Made by a program: the position numbers and the translations under genes. From positions 558,001 to 622,000 of the forward strand of contig CAWBJP010000007.1 of NCBI GenBank assembly GCA_963789165.1: a DNA stretch of 64,000 nt, given 5' to 3'. How positions within the stretch are numbered: the stretch's first letter is position 1; each line of letters begins with the position of its first letter. Under the pieces are notes generated by a model. That model was given only the letters and a program-made list of their open reading frames with translations. It made no database searches and had not been told where the DNA came from. Shown one piece after another: positions 53,792 through 63,689 of this stretch. Origin of the DNA: CAWBJP01 sp963789165 (GTDB lineage Bacteria > Actinomycetota > Acidimicrobiia > IMCC26256 > BP-133).

Positions 53792-54862
53792 ATGAGCATC
53801 TTCATCCGTATCCTCGCCACCGTCGCCTTGCCACTGGTCACTGTGTTCGTCGGGATGACCCCATCGGAGAGCCTTCCCGGCGGAACCTTCGGATCAGCCT
53901 CCGAAGACTGGTCCGAGTACCCGCCCCGCCCGGCGGCGGACTGCGAGGAGACCATCAAGCCTCCGCCGCCGCGCTGCGACAACCTCGACTGCGACGACCC
54001 ACTGTTCAAGCAGCACCCGCCGAAGGGAACGTGGATCACGGCGCACTGCTCGGAGCTGACCGTTCCCTTCACCATCTACGACAACGAGGTCATGGCGATG
54101 TTCGGCGCCGCCGATCTCACTGCCCTTCAGTCGATCACGGACGGGTCCGGCTACCACCCCGTGGCCACGGACGCCGGCCGCGGGCTCGCCATGCTCTTCA
54201 CCGCCTTCCACCGGGACGGCAACACGGTGCCGCACTTCGAGACCGGCCTCATGTTCGCGGTCAACGACAAGCCGACCACCGTTGCCTCCGACAACCCGTA
54301 CGTGCATGTCTCCGAGATGCTCCGGCCGGAGAACGAAATCTGGTTCGTGAAGCTCCTCCTCAGTCACGACATGCCCATCGAATACGGCCGGGAGCTCGCG
54401 GGCTACGACAAGAACCCTGCTCCCCAAAACATGGTGGTCACCACGGACGTCAACATGTCATCCGTGGAGCAGTCGTTCAGCTTCACGGACCCACGGTTCC
54501 ATCCGATCATGTCCGGGCGCGCCGTCGTCGACCGCAACCCCAGGTCGCGGGCGGAAGCTCTTCGGCTCCTCGCCTCCGCACCCAATGGAGGCGATGCCGT
54601 GGCCAAGGCCCTGACCGAGGGTGGCCTGATCAGGGTCAACGCCGTCAGCCCGGATGTCCTGAAGCGCACCGACGCAGTCGTGAAGAGCCATCTCGTGGCC
54701 AGGGTGAAGTCGCTCGAACTGGGACTCTGGAACGAGGCCTCGAGCTTGAACGTGAACCCCGACTCGGATTACGGGGCCGCACTCGAGCGGATCGACTTCC
54801 AGCCGAAGGTCAACATCTACATGCCGTTCCGCCTCATCCTGGGCAACGGCCACCTTCCGTAG
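53792..54862 (+). CDS. Secreted hypothetical protein B
   Basis: Protein of 356 residues, paralogue of protein A along the whole length: signal peptide (ILATVALPLVTVFVGMTPSES), Cys motif (DCEETIKPPPPRCDNLDCDDP), then FTIYDNEVMAMFGAADL and the C-terminal YMPFRLILGNGHLP. All Cys residues of A are kept. Like A it has no recognised family. ATG 53792 follows GGGGGAGAG. It ends 21 bp before the convergent cyclase gene. Confidence 0.85.
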   Translation: MSIFIRILATVALPLVTVFVGMTPSESLPGGTFGSASEDWSEYPPRPAADCEETIKPPPPRCDNLDCDDPLFKQHPPKGTWITAHCSELTVPFTIYDNEVMAMFGAADLTALQSITDGSGYHPVATDAGRGLAMLFTAFHRDGNTVPHFETGLMFAVNDKPTTVASDNPYVHVSEMLRPENEIWFVKLLLSHDMPIEYGRELAGYDKNPAPQNMVVTTDVNMSSVEQSFSFTDPRFHPIMSGRAVVDRNPRSRAEALRLLASAPNGGDAVAKALTEGGLIRVNAVSPDVLKRTDAVVKSHLVARVKSLELGLWNEASSLNVNPDSDYGAALERIDFQPKVNIYMPFRLILGNGHLP

Positions 54863-54883
54863 TCCCGGTGCGGGACTCAGTCG

Positions 54884-57800
54884 CTACCGGCTGAAGGTAA
54901 GCCGCTCCAGCTCCCGGCGCGTCCGGACCAGCCACAGCGGCGCCTCGAACCGCTCGTGGAGATCGGCGGCCGCCCGGAGGTGCTGCTCGGCCTGGGCGTG
55001 GTCGCCCATGGTGGCGCTGAGGCGGCCCAGGTAGTAGGCGGTGCAGCCGGTGACAGCCGACGCCAGGACCCCGAAGTGCGTGGCGTAGGGCTGGAGCAGG
55101 TCGTAGAGCACCGCGGCGGACGCCTGATCTTCGAGGTCGCAGACAACGTCGGCCGCCATGTTGAGGAAGCCGAGCCACAACGGGTCCTTGGGGATGTCGA
55201 AGCCAACCTCCGCCAGCCGCCCGAGGAAGGTCCGGGCCTCGCGGTCCTGACCCAGCTGGTGATGGGCGGCGGCCAGGAGCGCGGCGGTACCGGGCACGGC
55301 CGGGAACCGGGCGTAGAGGTCTGACAGAGGCGGCTCCATCTCGCCGATCCGGCCCTGCTCGTACCGGACGACGGCCTGCTGCATGACGAAGACCAGGCGG
55401 GCGTCGGGCTCGCCACCGGCCTCACCGATCTCCAGCACCTGCTGGACGAGGCCCTCGGCCTCCTCGATCCTCCCCGCCCGGAGCGAGTGCCCTGTGCTGA
55501 CCCACCTGGACATGTAGCGCAGCGTGGGCTGACCGAGGTCGTCGGCCACCGCCCGAACCTGGCGGGCGAGCTCGACCCCGCCCTGAGTCCCGGTTTCGAG
55601 TGCCACCCGGGTCCGCAGGAACAGGGCGATGAATTGAACGAGCGGGTCGCCGAGCACGTCGGCCAGGCCGAGCAGCTCGTCGACGTTGGCCCGGCGCTCG
55701 GCCAGCGTGTCGGGGGCGTTGATGGCCCATGCCCGGGTCATCAGCACGTGGGCCAGGGTGACCGGCTCGCCAACGGAGCGCGCCATGCCTAACGCCTCAT
55801 CGCTAAGACCGAAGCGGCGGACCCAGTTCGGGGCGAAGACGAGCTCCAGGGCGAGCATGGAGAGCAGCCGGGCCCGGACCGCCGAAGGGGCATCACCCAC
55901 CGCCGCCAGGGCATCTTCGAACATGGCCACGCGGTCCGAGTCGACCGACCCGCCGGAGCTCCAGTACACCCCCCGGTTGTTGGCCAGCGCGGCCCGGGCC
56001 AGAGCGTCGGTGTCGCCCCGGGCCCGGGCCAGGGCGAACGCCTCGAACAGGGTCTCCCGCGACGACTGATCGCCGGCTCGGCGTTGCGCCTCTCCCAGCG
56101 CGATGAGCAGCTCGAGCCGCACGGCGTCGTCACCTGGGGGGCCGGCGACGGTGAGCAGATCGAGGGCGGACCGGTAGTAGCTGACGGCCTCGTCGTGGGC
56201 CAGCTTGGCCAGCGCCCGGTCACCGGCGCGGGTGGCGTACTCGACCGCCCGGGCCGTCTCGGTGGCCGGCGCCGAGGCACGGGCCCAGTGGTGAGCCAGC
56301 GCCGGCAGATGGTCATCGAGGCGACCGGCGTAGCGCTCCTCGATCCCCTCGGCCACACGGCGGTGCAGCGACACCCGCCGGGCCGTGGTCAGCTCGTCGT
56401 AGAGCGTCGCCCGCACCAGGGCGTGACTGAAGCGGCACCGGGGCACGGTTCCCGGGACCTCGACCAGGAGCCGGGTGGCGACCGCCTCCTCCAGGGCGGC
56501 GAGGACGGCGTCCTCGGTGAACTGGCCGGCGGCTTCGACCAGGGCCGGCTCGAACTCGAGGCCGACGACCGAAGCGCAGGCCAGGACCCGGTTGGCCTCG
56601 CCGGAGAGCCGCGACAGCCGACGGCCGACCACGTCCCGGACACCCTCGGGAATTCCCAGGTCGTCGATGGCGGACGTCAGCACCCAACGGCCGCCCCGCT
56701 CCTCGAGGGCCTTCGACTCGGCCAGGTGCCGCAGGACCTCCGTCACGAAGAAGGCATTGCCTTCCGTCTCCCGCCACACCACCCGCGCCAGCTCGTCGCC
56801 CTCCTCGTCGAGCTCGTGTCCCGCCGCCCGCTCCAGAAGGTTGGTCACGGCGGGAACGTCCAGGCCGCTGAGCGGCAGGCGCTCGGCCGCCTCCAGGCGC
56901 GGCACGTCGGCCAGCAGCTCGGCCAGGGGATGGCCCCGGCCGACGTCGGTGTCCCGGTAGGTGCCCACCACCAGCAGGCGGAAGGTCTCCGGAGAGCGGA
57001 TCACGTGCCGGAGCAGCAGCAGGGTGGGTTTGGCCGCCCACTGCAGGTCGTCGAGCACGAGGAGGACGGGCGCCTCGGCCGAGACGGCCGACAGCCAGGC
57101 GGCCACGGCGTCGAAGAGCCGGTAGCGCTCCGTCTCGGGGTCCGACCGCAGGACCTCGGGCAGGCCGGGAACGAGGTCCGTCAGCTCGGGAACGAGGCGG
57201 GCGAGCTCGCCGGCGTGGCGGCCGAGGGGGGCTTCGGGCCGGTGCGTCACCTGGTGCCGGAACGCCTCCACGAAGGGTTGGTACGGCACCCCCAGGTCCT
57301 CGTCGCAGCGTCCGGCCAGGACCAGCGGACCCCGGCCGTGCAGGGCGTGGGCCAGCTCGGTGGCCAGACGGGTCTTGCCGACCCCGGGTTCGCCGCCCAC
57401 CAGGACCAGACGCCGGTCGCCGGCCTCCACCGCCTTCCACAGTTGCCGCAACCGCTCGAGCTCGTCCTCCCGGCCGACGAAGATCCGGCCCGCCCCCACG
57501 AGCAGCGGCGGAAGGGGAACGGGGGCCGGCGCGCCGGGGAGGGGCGCCCAGGCGACCTCGCACACCGCCAGCGGTTCCGGCAGACCCTTCAGCTCCAGCG
57601 TGCCCAGGTCGGTGAAGGTCGCTCCCGACCGGGACCCGCCCACCATGCGCACCACCGCGGTGGCGTAGATCCGCCCCGCCCCGGCCGCCGCCACCAGGCG
57701 GGCCGCCTCCACCACCGGCGTCCCGAAGACATCCCCGCCCTCGAAGCTGACGTCCCCAAGGGCGACGCCAACCCGCACCGCCAGCCGCACCCCGGAGTCA

Positions 57801-58066
57801 CGGGCCTGGCCATCCGTCGCCTGCTGGATGGCCACGGCCGCCCGGACGGCATCGGCGGCGGCGGCGAAGGTGGCAAGCAGGCCGTCCCCGGTGTTCTTGA
57901 TCTCCTCACCATCGTGGGCGACGACGGCGCGGCGCAGCCGGGCGAAGTGCTCGGAACGCAACTCGTCGTACGACAGCTCCCCCAACCGCGTCATGAGCGC
58001 GGTCGAACCCACCAGGTCGGTGAACAACACAGTCACGGTCCCGCTCGTCCGCCCCGGCCGGCTCAC
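54884..58066 (-). CDS. Class III adenylate/guanylate cyclase - ATPase - TPR signalling protein
   Basis: Protein of 1060 residues, GTG 58066 with GGAGGGGG 7 nt upstream. The N-terminal cyclase homology domain has VTVLFTDLVGSTALMTRLGE and EIKNTGDGLLATF (metal-binding Asp residues present). Then comes an AAA/STAND ATPase with VGGEPGVGKTRLATELA and VLLVLDDLQWAAKPT, followed by a long TPR region. This build is common in actinobacteria; members sense unknown signals and may bind nucleotide without making cAMP. A LuxR HTH is absent. It is coupled to the AI-2E gene upstream by a GTGA overlap once a frameshift there is allowed for. Confidence 0.92.
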   Translation of the reverse strand: MSRPGRTSGTVTVLFTDLVGSTALMTRLGELSYDELRSEHFARLRRAVVAHDGEEIKNTGDGLLATFAAAADAVRAAVAIQQATDGQARDSGVRLAVRVGVALGDVSFEGGDVFGTPVVEAARLVAAAGAGRIYATAVVRMVGGSRSGATFTDLGTLELKGLPEPLAVCEVAWAPLPGAPAPVPLPPLLVGAGRIFVGREDELERLRQLWKAVEAGDRRLVLVGGEPGVGKTRLATELAHALHGRGPLVLAGRCDEDLGVPYQPFVEAFRHQVTHRPEAPLGRHAGELARLVPELTDLVPGLPEVLRSDPETERYRLFDAVAAWLSAVSAEAPVLLVLDDLQWAAKPTLLLLRHVIRSPETFRLLVVGTYRDTDVGRGHPLAELLADVPRLEAAERLPLSGLDVPAVTNLLERAAGHELDEEGDELARVVWRETEGNAFFVTEVLRHLAESKALEERGGRWVLTSAIDDLGIPEGVRDVVGRRLSRLSGEANRVLACASVVGLEFEPALVEAAGQFTEDAVLAALEEAVATRLLVEVPGTVPRCRFSHALVRATLYDELTTARRVSLHRRVAEGIEERYAGRLDDHLPALAHHWARASAPATETARAVEYATRAGDRALAKLAHDEAVSYYRSALDLLTVAGPPGDDAVRLELLIALGEAQRRAGDQSSRETLFEAFALARARGDTDALARAALANNRGVYWSSGGSVDSDRVAMFEDALAAVGDAPSAVRARLLSMLALELVFAPNWVRRFGLSDEALGMARSVGEPVTLAHVLMTRAWAINAPDTLAERRANVDELLGLADVLGDPLVQFIALFLRTRVALETGTQGGVELARQVRAVADDLGQPTLRYMSRWVSTGHSLRAGRIEEAEGLVQQVLEIGEAGGEPDARLVFVMQQAVVRYEQGRIGEMEPPLSDLYARFPAVPGTAALLAAAHHQLGQDREARTFLGRLAEVGFDIPKDPLWLGFLNMAADVVCDLEDQASAAVLYDLLQPYATHFGVLASAVTGCTAYYLGRLSATMGDHAQAEQHLRAAADLHERFEAPLWLVRTRRELERLTFSR

Positions 58067-59258
58067 GCCACGCCCCCTCCCCCCGAGCGACTGGAACCAT
58101 CCTGGACGGAGACGAGCACGGCATCAACATCGTCAAGAACGGCCCCGGCGCCGGCGGAGGAGCTCCCGCCAGCGCCGCCACGGGGGCTCGGGCTCGCTTG
58201 GGTTCCCGGACCTTGCCCCAGCGGAGCTCGAGGTACAGGGCCTTGGTCGCGCCGACCAGGGGCGTGGCCACCAGCGCGCCGGGGATGCCGGCGGCGGCGG
58301 CGCCGATGAGGGCGGCCAGCATGGTGGCCGGGGCCGAGAGGTTGACCGCCTCACCCACGATGGCGGGCTGGATGATGTGGTTCTCGATCTGCTGGTAGAC
58401 GAGATAGATGACGAGGCAGGCCAGGCCGGTGCTGACGCCCTTGGACAGGGCCAGGAGGACGAAGAACCCGCCACCGAGCAGGCCACCCACCTGGGGGATG
58501 AGGTTGACCACCAGCATCCACAGGGCGGCGGCCGGCGCCAGGGGCACGTGGAAGGCGAGGCCGAGCGCCAGGATGAAGGTGGCGCCGAGGGCGGCGACCA
58601 GCAAGGAGCCCGAGAAGTAGGCGCCGATGGTGCGGTAGAAGACCCGCCCCACCCGGACGGCCTGCGGCTCGATGCGGTCGGGGATGGCGGCCCGCAGCCG
58701 GCGGACCAGCTGTTCGCCGTCGACGAGCACGGCCAGGCCGACCAGCACCACGATGAGGCCGGACACCACCCCGTCGAGGATGCCCCGGGCCGCCCGGGTG
58801 ACCGCATCGGTGTCGATCCGGGCGGGCAGGTCCTCGGCCCACTGCCGCACCTTGAAGCCGGCGCCCGCGTCCCGCAGCCACCCCCCCACCAGCGGGAGGT
58901 CGTAGAGCTGCTCCACGGTCTCGGGCAGCTCCCGCCCGAACCGCCGGGCCTGGTCGAGGGCGGGGGGACCGAGGACGAGCACGAGCACGGCGAACAGCGC
59001 GGCCACGGCGGAGCCGACCATGGCCACCGCGGTGGCCCTCGACACGCCCCGGGCCGCCCGCACCCGCACCACCACGGGATCGAGGGCGAAGGCGAGGAGG
59101 ACGCCGACGCCCACCTTGGTGACGCTGTCGGGGACGTTGCGGAGGAAGGCGACCAGCAACATGCCGAGGAAAAGGCTGACGGCGATCCAGGCCCCGGACC
59201 GCAGATCGAGGCGGAGGAGCCGGGGTTCCGCGGACATCCCTCCGTCGGCGTCGGGCAC
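58063..59258 (-). CDS. AI-2E/PerM-family permease 1, one frameshift at the 3' end
   Basis: About 398 residues. GTG 59258 with AAGGGAAG upstream is preferred to ATG 59237, whose GGAGGG is too near. It has eight or so membrane helices in the PerM layout (AWIAVSLFLGMLLVAFL, PLAPAAALWMLVVNLIPQVGGLLGGGFFVLLAL, and a central soluble loop VEQLYDLPLVGGW). As given, the frame would run on to 57906, deep in the cyclase gene. A one-base deletion near 58140 instead gives VLDDVDAVLVSVQDGSS and TGA 58063-58065, overlapping the cyclase GTG. Family members export autoinducer-2 or ions; substrate unknown. Confidence 0.85.
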
Positions 59259-59349
59259 GGCACTTCCCTTCCCGCCGGGACGGCGCCCCGGGCTGCTCCG
59301 GCCCGCGGGCCCCCGACCCACGGTCCGGCCGTGGCTATCGTACGGACCC

Positions 59350-60510
59350 GTGGCACCGGCCGGACGGACGTTGGGGGTGACGGTCGGACCCCAGGCGATG
59401 GCCGTGGTGCTGGGCGCGGTGGCCACCGCCACCGTCGCCTTCGGGGTGGCCACCGCCGCCCGGCGCACACTGGGGTGGGCCGTGGCCTGCGCGGTGGTGG
59501 CGTCGCTGATGGCTCCCTTCGTCTCCGTCCTCCACCGGTGGCTGCCCCGGGCTCTGGCCGTCGGCCTGGTGCTGCTGGTGGTGGGCGTGGCCGGGATCAG
59601 CGTGGCCGGCGGCGTGCTGCGTGACCTCGACACCCAGTTCGACCGGCTCCAGCGCGAGGCACCCCGGGCCGCCGCCCAACTGGAGCGGTCGGAGCGGATG
59701 GGCGGGCTGGCCCGCGACTTCCGGCTCCAGGAGCGGGTCACCGAACTGATCGACCGGATCCGGGACCCGACCAGCGGCCTGGCCGCCGAGGTGCCTTCCC
59801 GGGCCAGCACCTTCTTCCTGTGCGCCATCCTCACCGCCTTCTTCGTCTCCTGGGGTCCACGGGTGGCCCGCTCCGCCGTCAAGCAGCTGCCCGACCCGCG
59901 GCTGCAGGCCCGGGTCCGGGAAGTGGTCGGCGCCGGGTTCGCCCGGGCGCAGCGCTACGCCCTGGCCTCGGTCGGCCGGGCGGTGGTGGCGGGGCTGGCG
60001 GCGTGGACCCTGTGCCGGGTGGAGGACGTGCCCGCCTCCGTCGTCCTGGCCGTGACGGTGGGGGCTCTCAGTGTCATTCCCGGCTTCGGCATCCTGGTCG
60101 GATCGCTGCCCGCCCTCATGCTCGAGGCGGGACTGGGTAGCGGAGCCGGGGCCCTGCGGCTGGCGGCGGCCTTCGCCGTCCTGGAGGTGATCGACGGGAT
60201 CGTGCTGCGCCGGGTGGTCGCCCCCTGGTCGCTCAGCGTCGGTCCCGCGGCCATCCTCATCGCCCTCGTGGTGGGCTTCGAGGTCTACGGCGTGGGCGGG
60301 GCCTACTACGGGGCGGCGCTGGCCGTCTTCGGGGTCGCGCTGCTCGATGCCGCCGGCGAGTCGACCCCGACCCGGGTTACCGCGCCCGGCGGCGACCCGG
60401 AGACGGCGGTCAGGTCGGCGCCGGCGCGGGATGTGGGGCGGCGGCGTGCCCGCCACCGGCGGGTAGCCGGCTCACGGAGAGGGCGGCGGCCACCGCGCCC
60501 GCCAGGATGA
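59350..60510 (+). CDS. AI-2E/PerM-family permease 2
   Basis: Protein of 386 residues divergent from permease 1 (91 bp between). The start is uncertain: GTG 59350 is used, ATG 59398 is possible. Helices include LGWAVACAVVASLMAPFV, ALAVGLVLLVVGVAGISVAGGV, and a C-terminal pair (VLAVTVGALSVIPGFGILVGSLPALML and ILIALVVGFEVYGVGGAYYGAALAVFGVALL) with the family's GG.YYGA. The last 45 residues are Arg/Pro-rich and overlap the convergent MFS gene by 101 bp, so a 3' frameshift may have lengthened it. Substrate unknown. Confidence 0.75.
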   Translation: MAPAGRTLGVTVGPQAMAVVLGAVATATVAFGVATAARRTLGWAVACAVVASLMAPFVSVLHRWLPRALAVGLVLLVVGVAGISVAGGVLRDLDTQFDRLQREAPRAAAQLERSERMGGLARDFRLQERVTELIDRIRDPTSGLAAEVPSRASTFFLCAILTAFFVSWGPRVARSAVKQLPDPRLQARVREVVGAGFARAQRYALASVGRAVVAGLAAWTLCRVEDVPASVVLAVTVGALSVIPGFGILVGSLPALMLEAGLGSGAGALRLAAAFAVLEVIDGIVLRRVVAPWSLSVGPAAILIALVVGFEVYGVGGAYYGAALAVFGVALLDAAGESTPTRVTAPGGDPETAVRSAPARDVGRRRARHRRVAGSRRGRRPPRPPG

Positions 60511-61834
60511 GGGCGAACACCGCCCGGCCGGTGGGGTCGCCGGCGGCCGCCAGCAGGCTGGAGCCGAGGATGGAACCGAGATAGCGGCTGGTGGCGTAGA
60601 CGCCGCTGGCCGCCCCCGACTCCTCGGGCGCCACCGCGTCGAGGGCGGCGGCCTGCATGGCCGATGAAGCCAGGGCCAGGCCCGCCCCCGTCACCATCAG
60701 CGCCGGAACCAACAGGGCCAGGGCGATGTCGGCGCCCGCCAGCGGGAGGGGCAGCCAGCCCGGCGACCATGAGGCACATCCCGATGACGGCCGGGATGCG
60801 CCGGCCCACGCGGTCGGCCAGGCGGCCCCCGACGGGGACGAGCACCATGAAGGCCAGCGCCGGGGCGGACAGCACCAGGCCGGTGCCGAGCCCGCTGGAC
60901 CCCGGCCGGTCCTCCAGCGCCAGCGGCACCACGATGAGCGTGAGGTACCAGGCCAGGTTGCCGAAGCCGATGCCGGCGTTGGCCGCCGCGAACGCCGGTC
61001 GGGTGAAGAACCGGGGCTGCAGCACGGGGTCCGGATGGGCCAGCTCCCGGCGCACGAGCAGGATGCCCGCCCCGACCACTACCGGCAAGCCGGCCAGGAG
61101 CAGCAGGGGTGACCCGTCGGAGTGGGTGGAGACGTTGACCAGGCCGGCGGTGATGACCAGCAACGCCGTCCACCCCAGCGCACCGGCCAGGTCGAAGGGG
61201 CCCGCCCGCTCGGGCACCGGCGCCGGCCGGATCCGCCGGGCCAGCAGCAGGGCGGGGCCGGCCACGGCCAGGTTGACCAGGAAGACCGAGCGCCACCCGG
61301 CGAGGTCGACCAGGATCCCGGACAGCGGCGGGCCCACCGCCACGGAGACGGACAGGACCGAGCCCACCACCGCGAAGCGGCTGGCCACCCGACCCGGAGG
61401 GGCTGACTGGCGCAGCATGGCCCACCCGTTGGGGAAGGCGCCGGCGATCGCCACCCCCTGTCCCACCCGGAAAGCGGTCAGCAGCGAGCAGGGTCGGTGC
61501 GAGCGGCGGCGCCCACCGTGGCCACCATGAAGGCCAGCAGGGCGCCGATGAAGATCTTGCGGTGCCCGAAGCGGTCGCCGAGCTTGCCGGCCGGGGTCTG
61601 GAGGGCGGCGACGGCGATGAGGTAGCTGGTGATCAGCCAGCCGCCGGCGGACAGGTCGGCCGAGAAATCGTCGAGGATCTCGGGCAGGGCCACCAGCAAC
61701 ATGGTCGAGTTGAGGGGCGCCAGGCAGGCGCCGAGCGCCACCGCCACGAGCACCCGCCTGTCGGCGCGGTCGGCCCGGTCGGGCGGGTCAGGGGTGCTCC
61801 CTCGTCGGACAAAACCACGTCCTCCTCGGGACAC
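60410..61834 (-). pseudogene. MFS exporter (DHA2/EmrB-like), two frameshifts
   Basis: About 475 residues from GTG 61834 (GGGAGGGG upstream), with breaks near 61490 and 60765. Recognisable parts: helix 1 VLVAVALGACLAPLNSTMLLVALPEI, GGWLITSYLIAVAALQTPAGKLGDRFGHRK (motif A), RVGQGVAIAGAFPNGWAML, GPPLSGILVDLAGWRSVFLVNL (motif C), and late helices to GHAAAPHPAPAPT. This is the layout of 14-helix multidrug exporters, driven by the proton gradient. The breaks are one deletion and one insertion. It lies between the permease and the PEP-utilising protein with no coupling. Confidence 0.82.
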
Positions 61835-61856
61835 GCCCTGCCCCTCCCTCCCTCGT

Positions 61857-63593
61857 CTACCCAATGATCCGGACGACTCCGGCGTCGCCGTCGACTTCGA
61901 CGGCCGCGCCGTCGGGGATGCGGTCGGTGCCGTCACCGGTGCCGACGACGGCCGGCATGCCGTACTCCCGGGCCACCACCGCGCAGTGGGAGAGGACACC
62001 GCCGGTATCGGTCACCACCGCGGCCAGGGTGGCGAACAACGGTGTCCAGGGCGGCGTGGTCGTCTCGGCCACCAGGACGTCGCCCGGTGCCAGGCGGTCG
62101 GCCTCGTCCAGGCTCCGGACGATCCGGGCCACACCCCGGACCCGCCCGGGCGAACCCGGGTGACCCCGGACCACATCCGGAGGTTCGGCCTCGGCGTCGG
62201 GTTCGGGCGTGCCGTACATCCGGCCGTTGAACTTCCCCATCGACCGCATGAACGGGTCGGGTGGGATCCCGGGAGGCGGGGGTGGCAGGGGCGTGCCGAG
62301 CTGCTCGGGGGGGCGGACGGCGGCGAAGTGCTCCATCTCGGCCCGCCGGGCCTCGACCAGCGCCCGGCGGTCGGGGGTCCGGTCGGCCGTCACCGTCTCC
62401 ACCAGCTCGTCGAGGGTGAGGAAGAAGACGTCGGTGGGGACTTCGAAGGCGACGGGGACGAGGCGCCAGCCCAGCTCACACAGCACGCGCCGGACCTTGT
62501 AGGCGGACCGGAAGTCGATCCAGAACCCGTGGTCCTCGGTGATGACCACGCCGGTGGAGGCGGCGGCCAGGAGGAACTCGAAGCGCTCGCGGTCCTCGGG
62601 CGGACAGCCCATGAGCTGTTGCCGCACCTGGACCCGGGCCTGCTCCCGCTCGGCGGCCAGGTCCTGCTGAGCCCGGGCCGGGTCCTCGTCGTCGGGTTGC
62701 GCGACGTAGGCCCGGAGCCGGTCGAGGACGGGGGTGGGATCCTCCACCCACGACGGGCGGTCGCAGATCGAAGAACTTGTCGCCCCGCTGGCCGTAGTCC
62801 TCCAGGTAGCGGCGCAGCAGCACCAGAAACTCGGTTCCCTCCGGCGTGGCGGCCAGGGCGGCCAGGGCGTCGGTGGTGCTCGGCCACCGGCTCACCAGGG
62901 TGGCCAGCACCCCGGGCTGCTCCCGCACCGTCCGCGACAGTTTCCAGAGGGCGTGTCCCACCTCCACCGTCTTGTTGGGGAAGCCGGACACGAGCCGGTA
63001 CGCATCGAAGGCGCCGTGGCACCCTCGTCGGCCAGCAGCCGGCGGTGGAGCTCGTCGAGCTCGGAGATGGCGACGTAGGCGGGGAAGACGGCCAGGAAGT
63101 GCAGCTCCATGAGCCGGGCGAAGCGGGCCAGGGTGTCCTCGAGGTGGCCGAGGAGCTCGGGCATCGTCGCCGCCGGCAGGTCGAACGCCTCCCAGGCAGC
63201 CAGATGGAGGTGGATCTCGGGGAGGTACTCGCGCTCCCAGTTGTCGTGGATCCGGGCCATGGCCCCGTCCAGGGCCGCCTGCGAGCGGGCCCCGGCGGCC
63301 GCCATCTCCTCGGGCGGCACAGCCGGCGGCGGGGCCGCCCCCATGTAGAAGTAGGTGTTGATCCGCCGCATGGCGATGTCCCGCAGGGGGGCGGCCAAGG
63401 CCCGGGCGGCGGCCATGAACCCGGAGGGGAACGCCGCCTCCATCACCGAGAAGGCCAGGGGCGTCACCGGGTCGGGCCAGTGCATCCGGTCCCGCATCCA
63501 CAGCCGGGCCTCGTCGGCCGGGTCGGGCCACTCCACGGGAAAGTCGTCCGGCACGGGCAGGGGCCCGGCCGGCGTCAACGGGGTCGTGGGCAC
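61857..63593 (-). pseudogene. Second PEP-synthase-like acceptor and phospho-His protein, two frameshifts
   Basis: About 579 residues from GTG 63593 (GGGAGG 5 nt upstream), with breaks near 63020 and 62770. The N-terminal part (RLWMRDRMHWPDPVTPLAF) matches the same place in the PpsA-like protein at 37890 (FQDGIHWPTALTP). Helical acceptor-type sequence follows (YLEDYGQRGDKFFDL; YKVRRVLCELGWRLVPVAFE), then the phospho-His domain APGDVLVAETTTPPWTPLF, GGVLSHCAVVAREYG and GMPAVVGTG. No ATP-binding partner and no PEP barrel are nearby. It may share the ATP-binding subunit at 36793, or use one elsewhere. Acceptor unknown. Confidence 0.85.
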
Positions 63594-63689
63594 AAAGGGC
63601 CTCCCAGCCGATGTTCTCTGACTGGCAACCTACCGTTCACCTCGGGGTCGTCCCAAGGCGACGACCCGATTCCCCGGGGCGCCTGCCGC

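Noticed and set aside
57906..58063. Long C-terminal extension of permease 1 into the cyclase gene
   Set aside because: The translation there has no membrane or family character; another frame gives a natural stop that overlaps the cyclase start.
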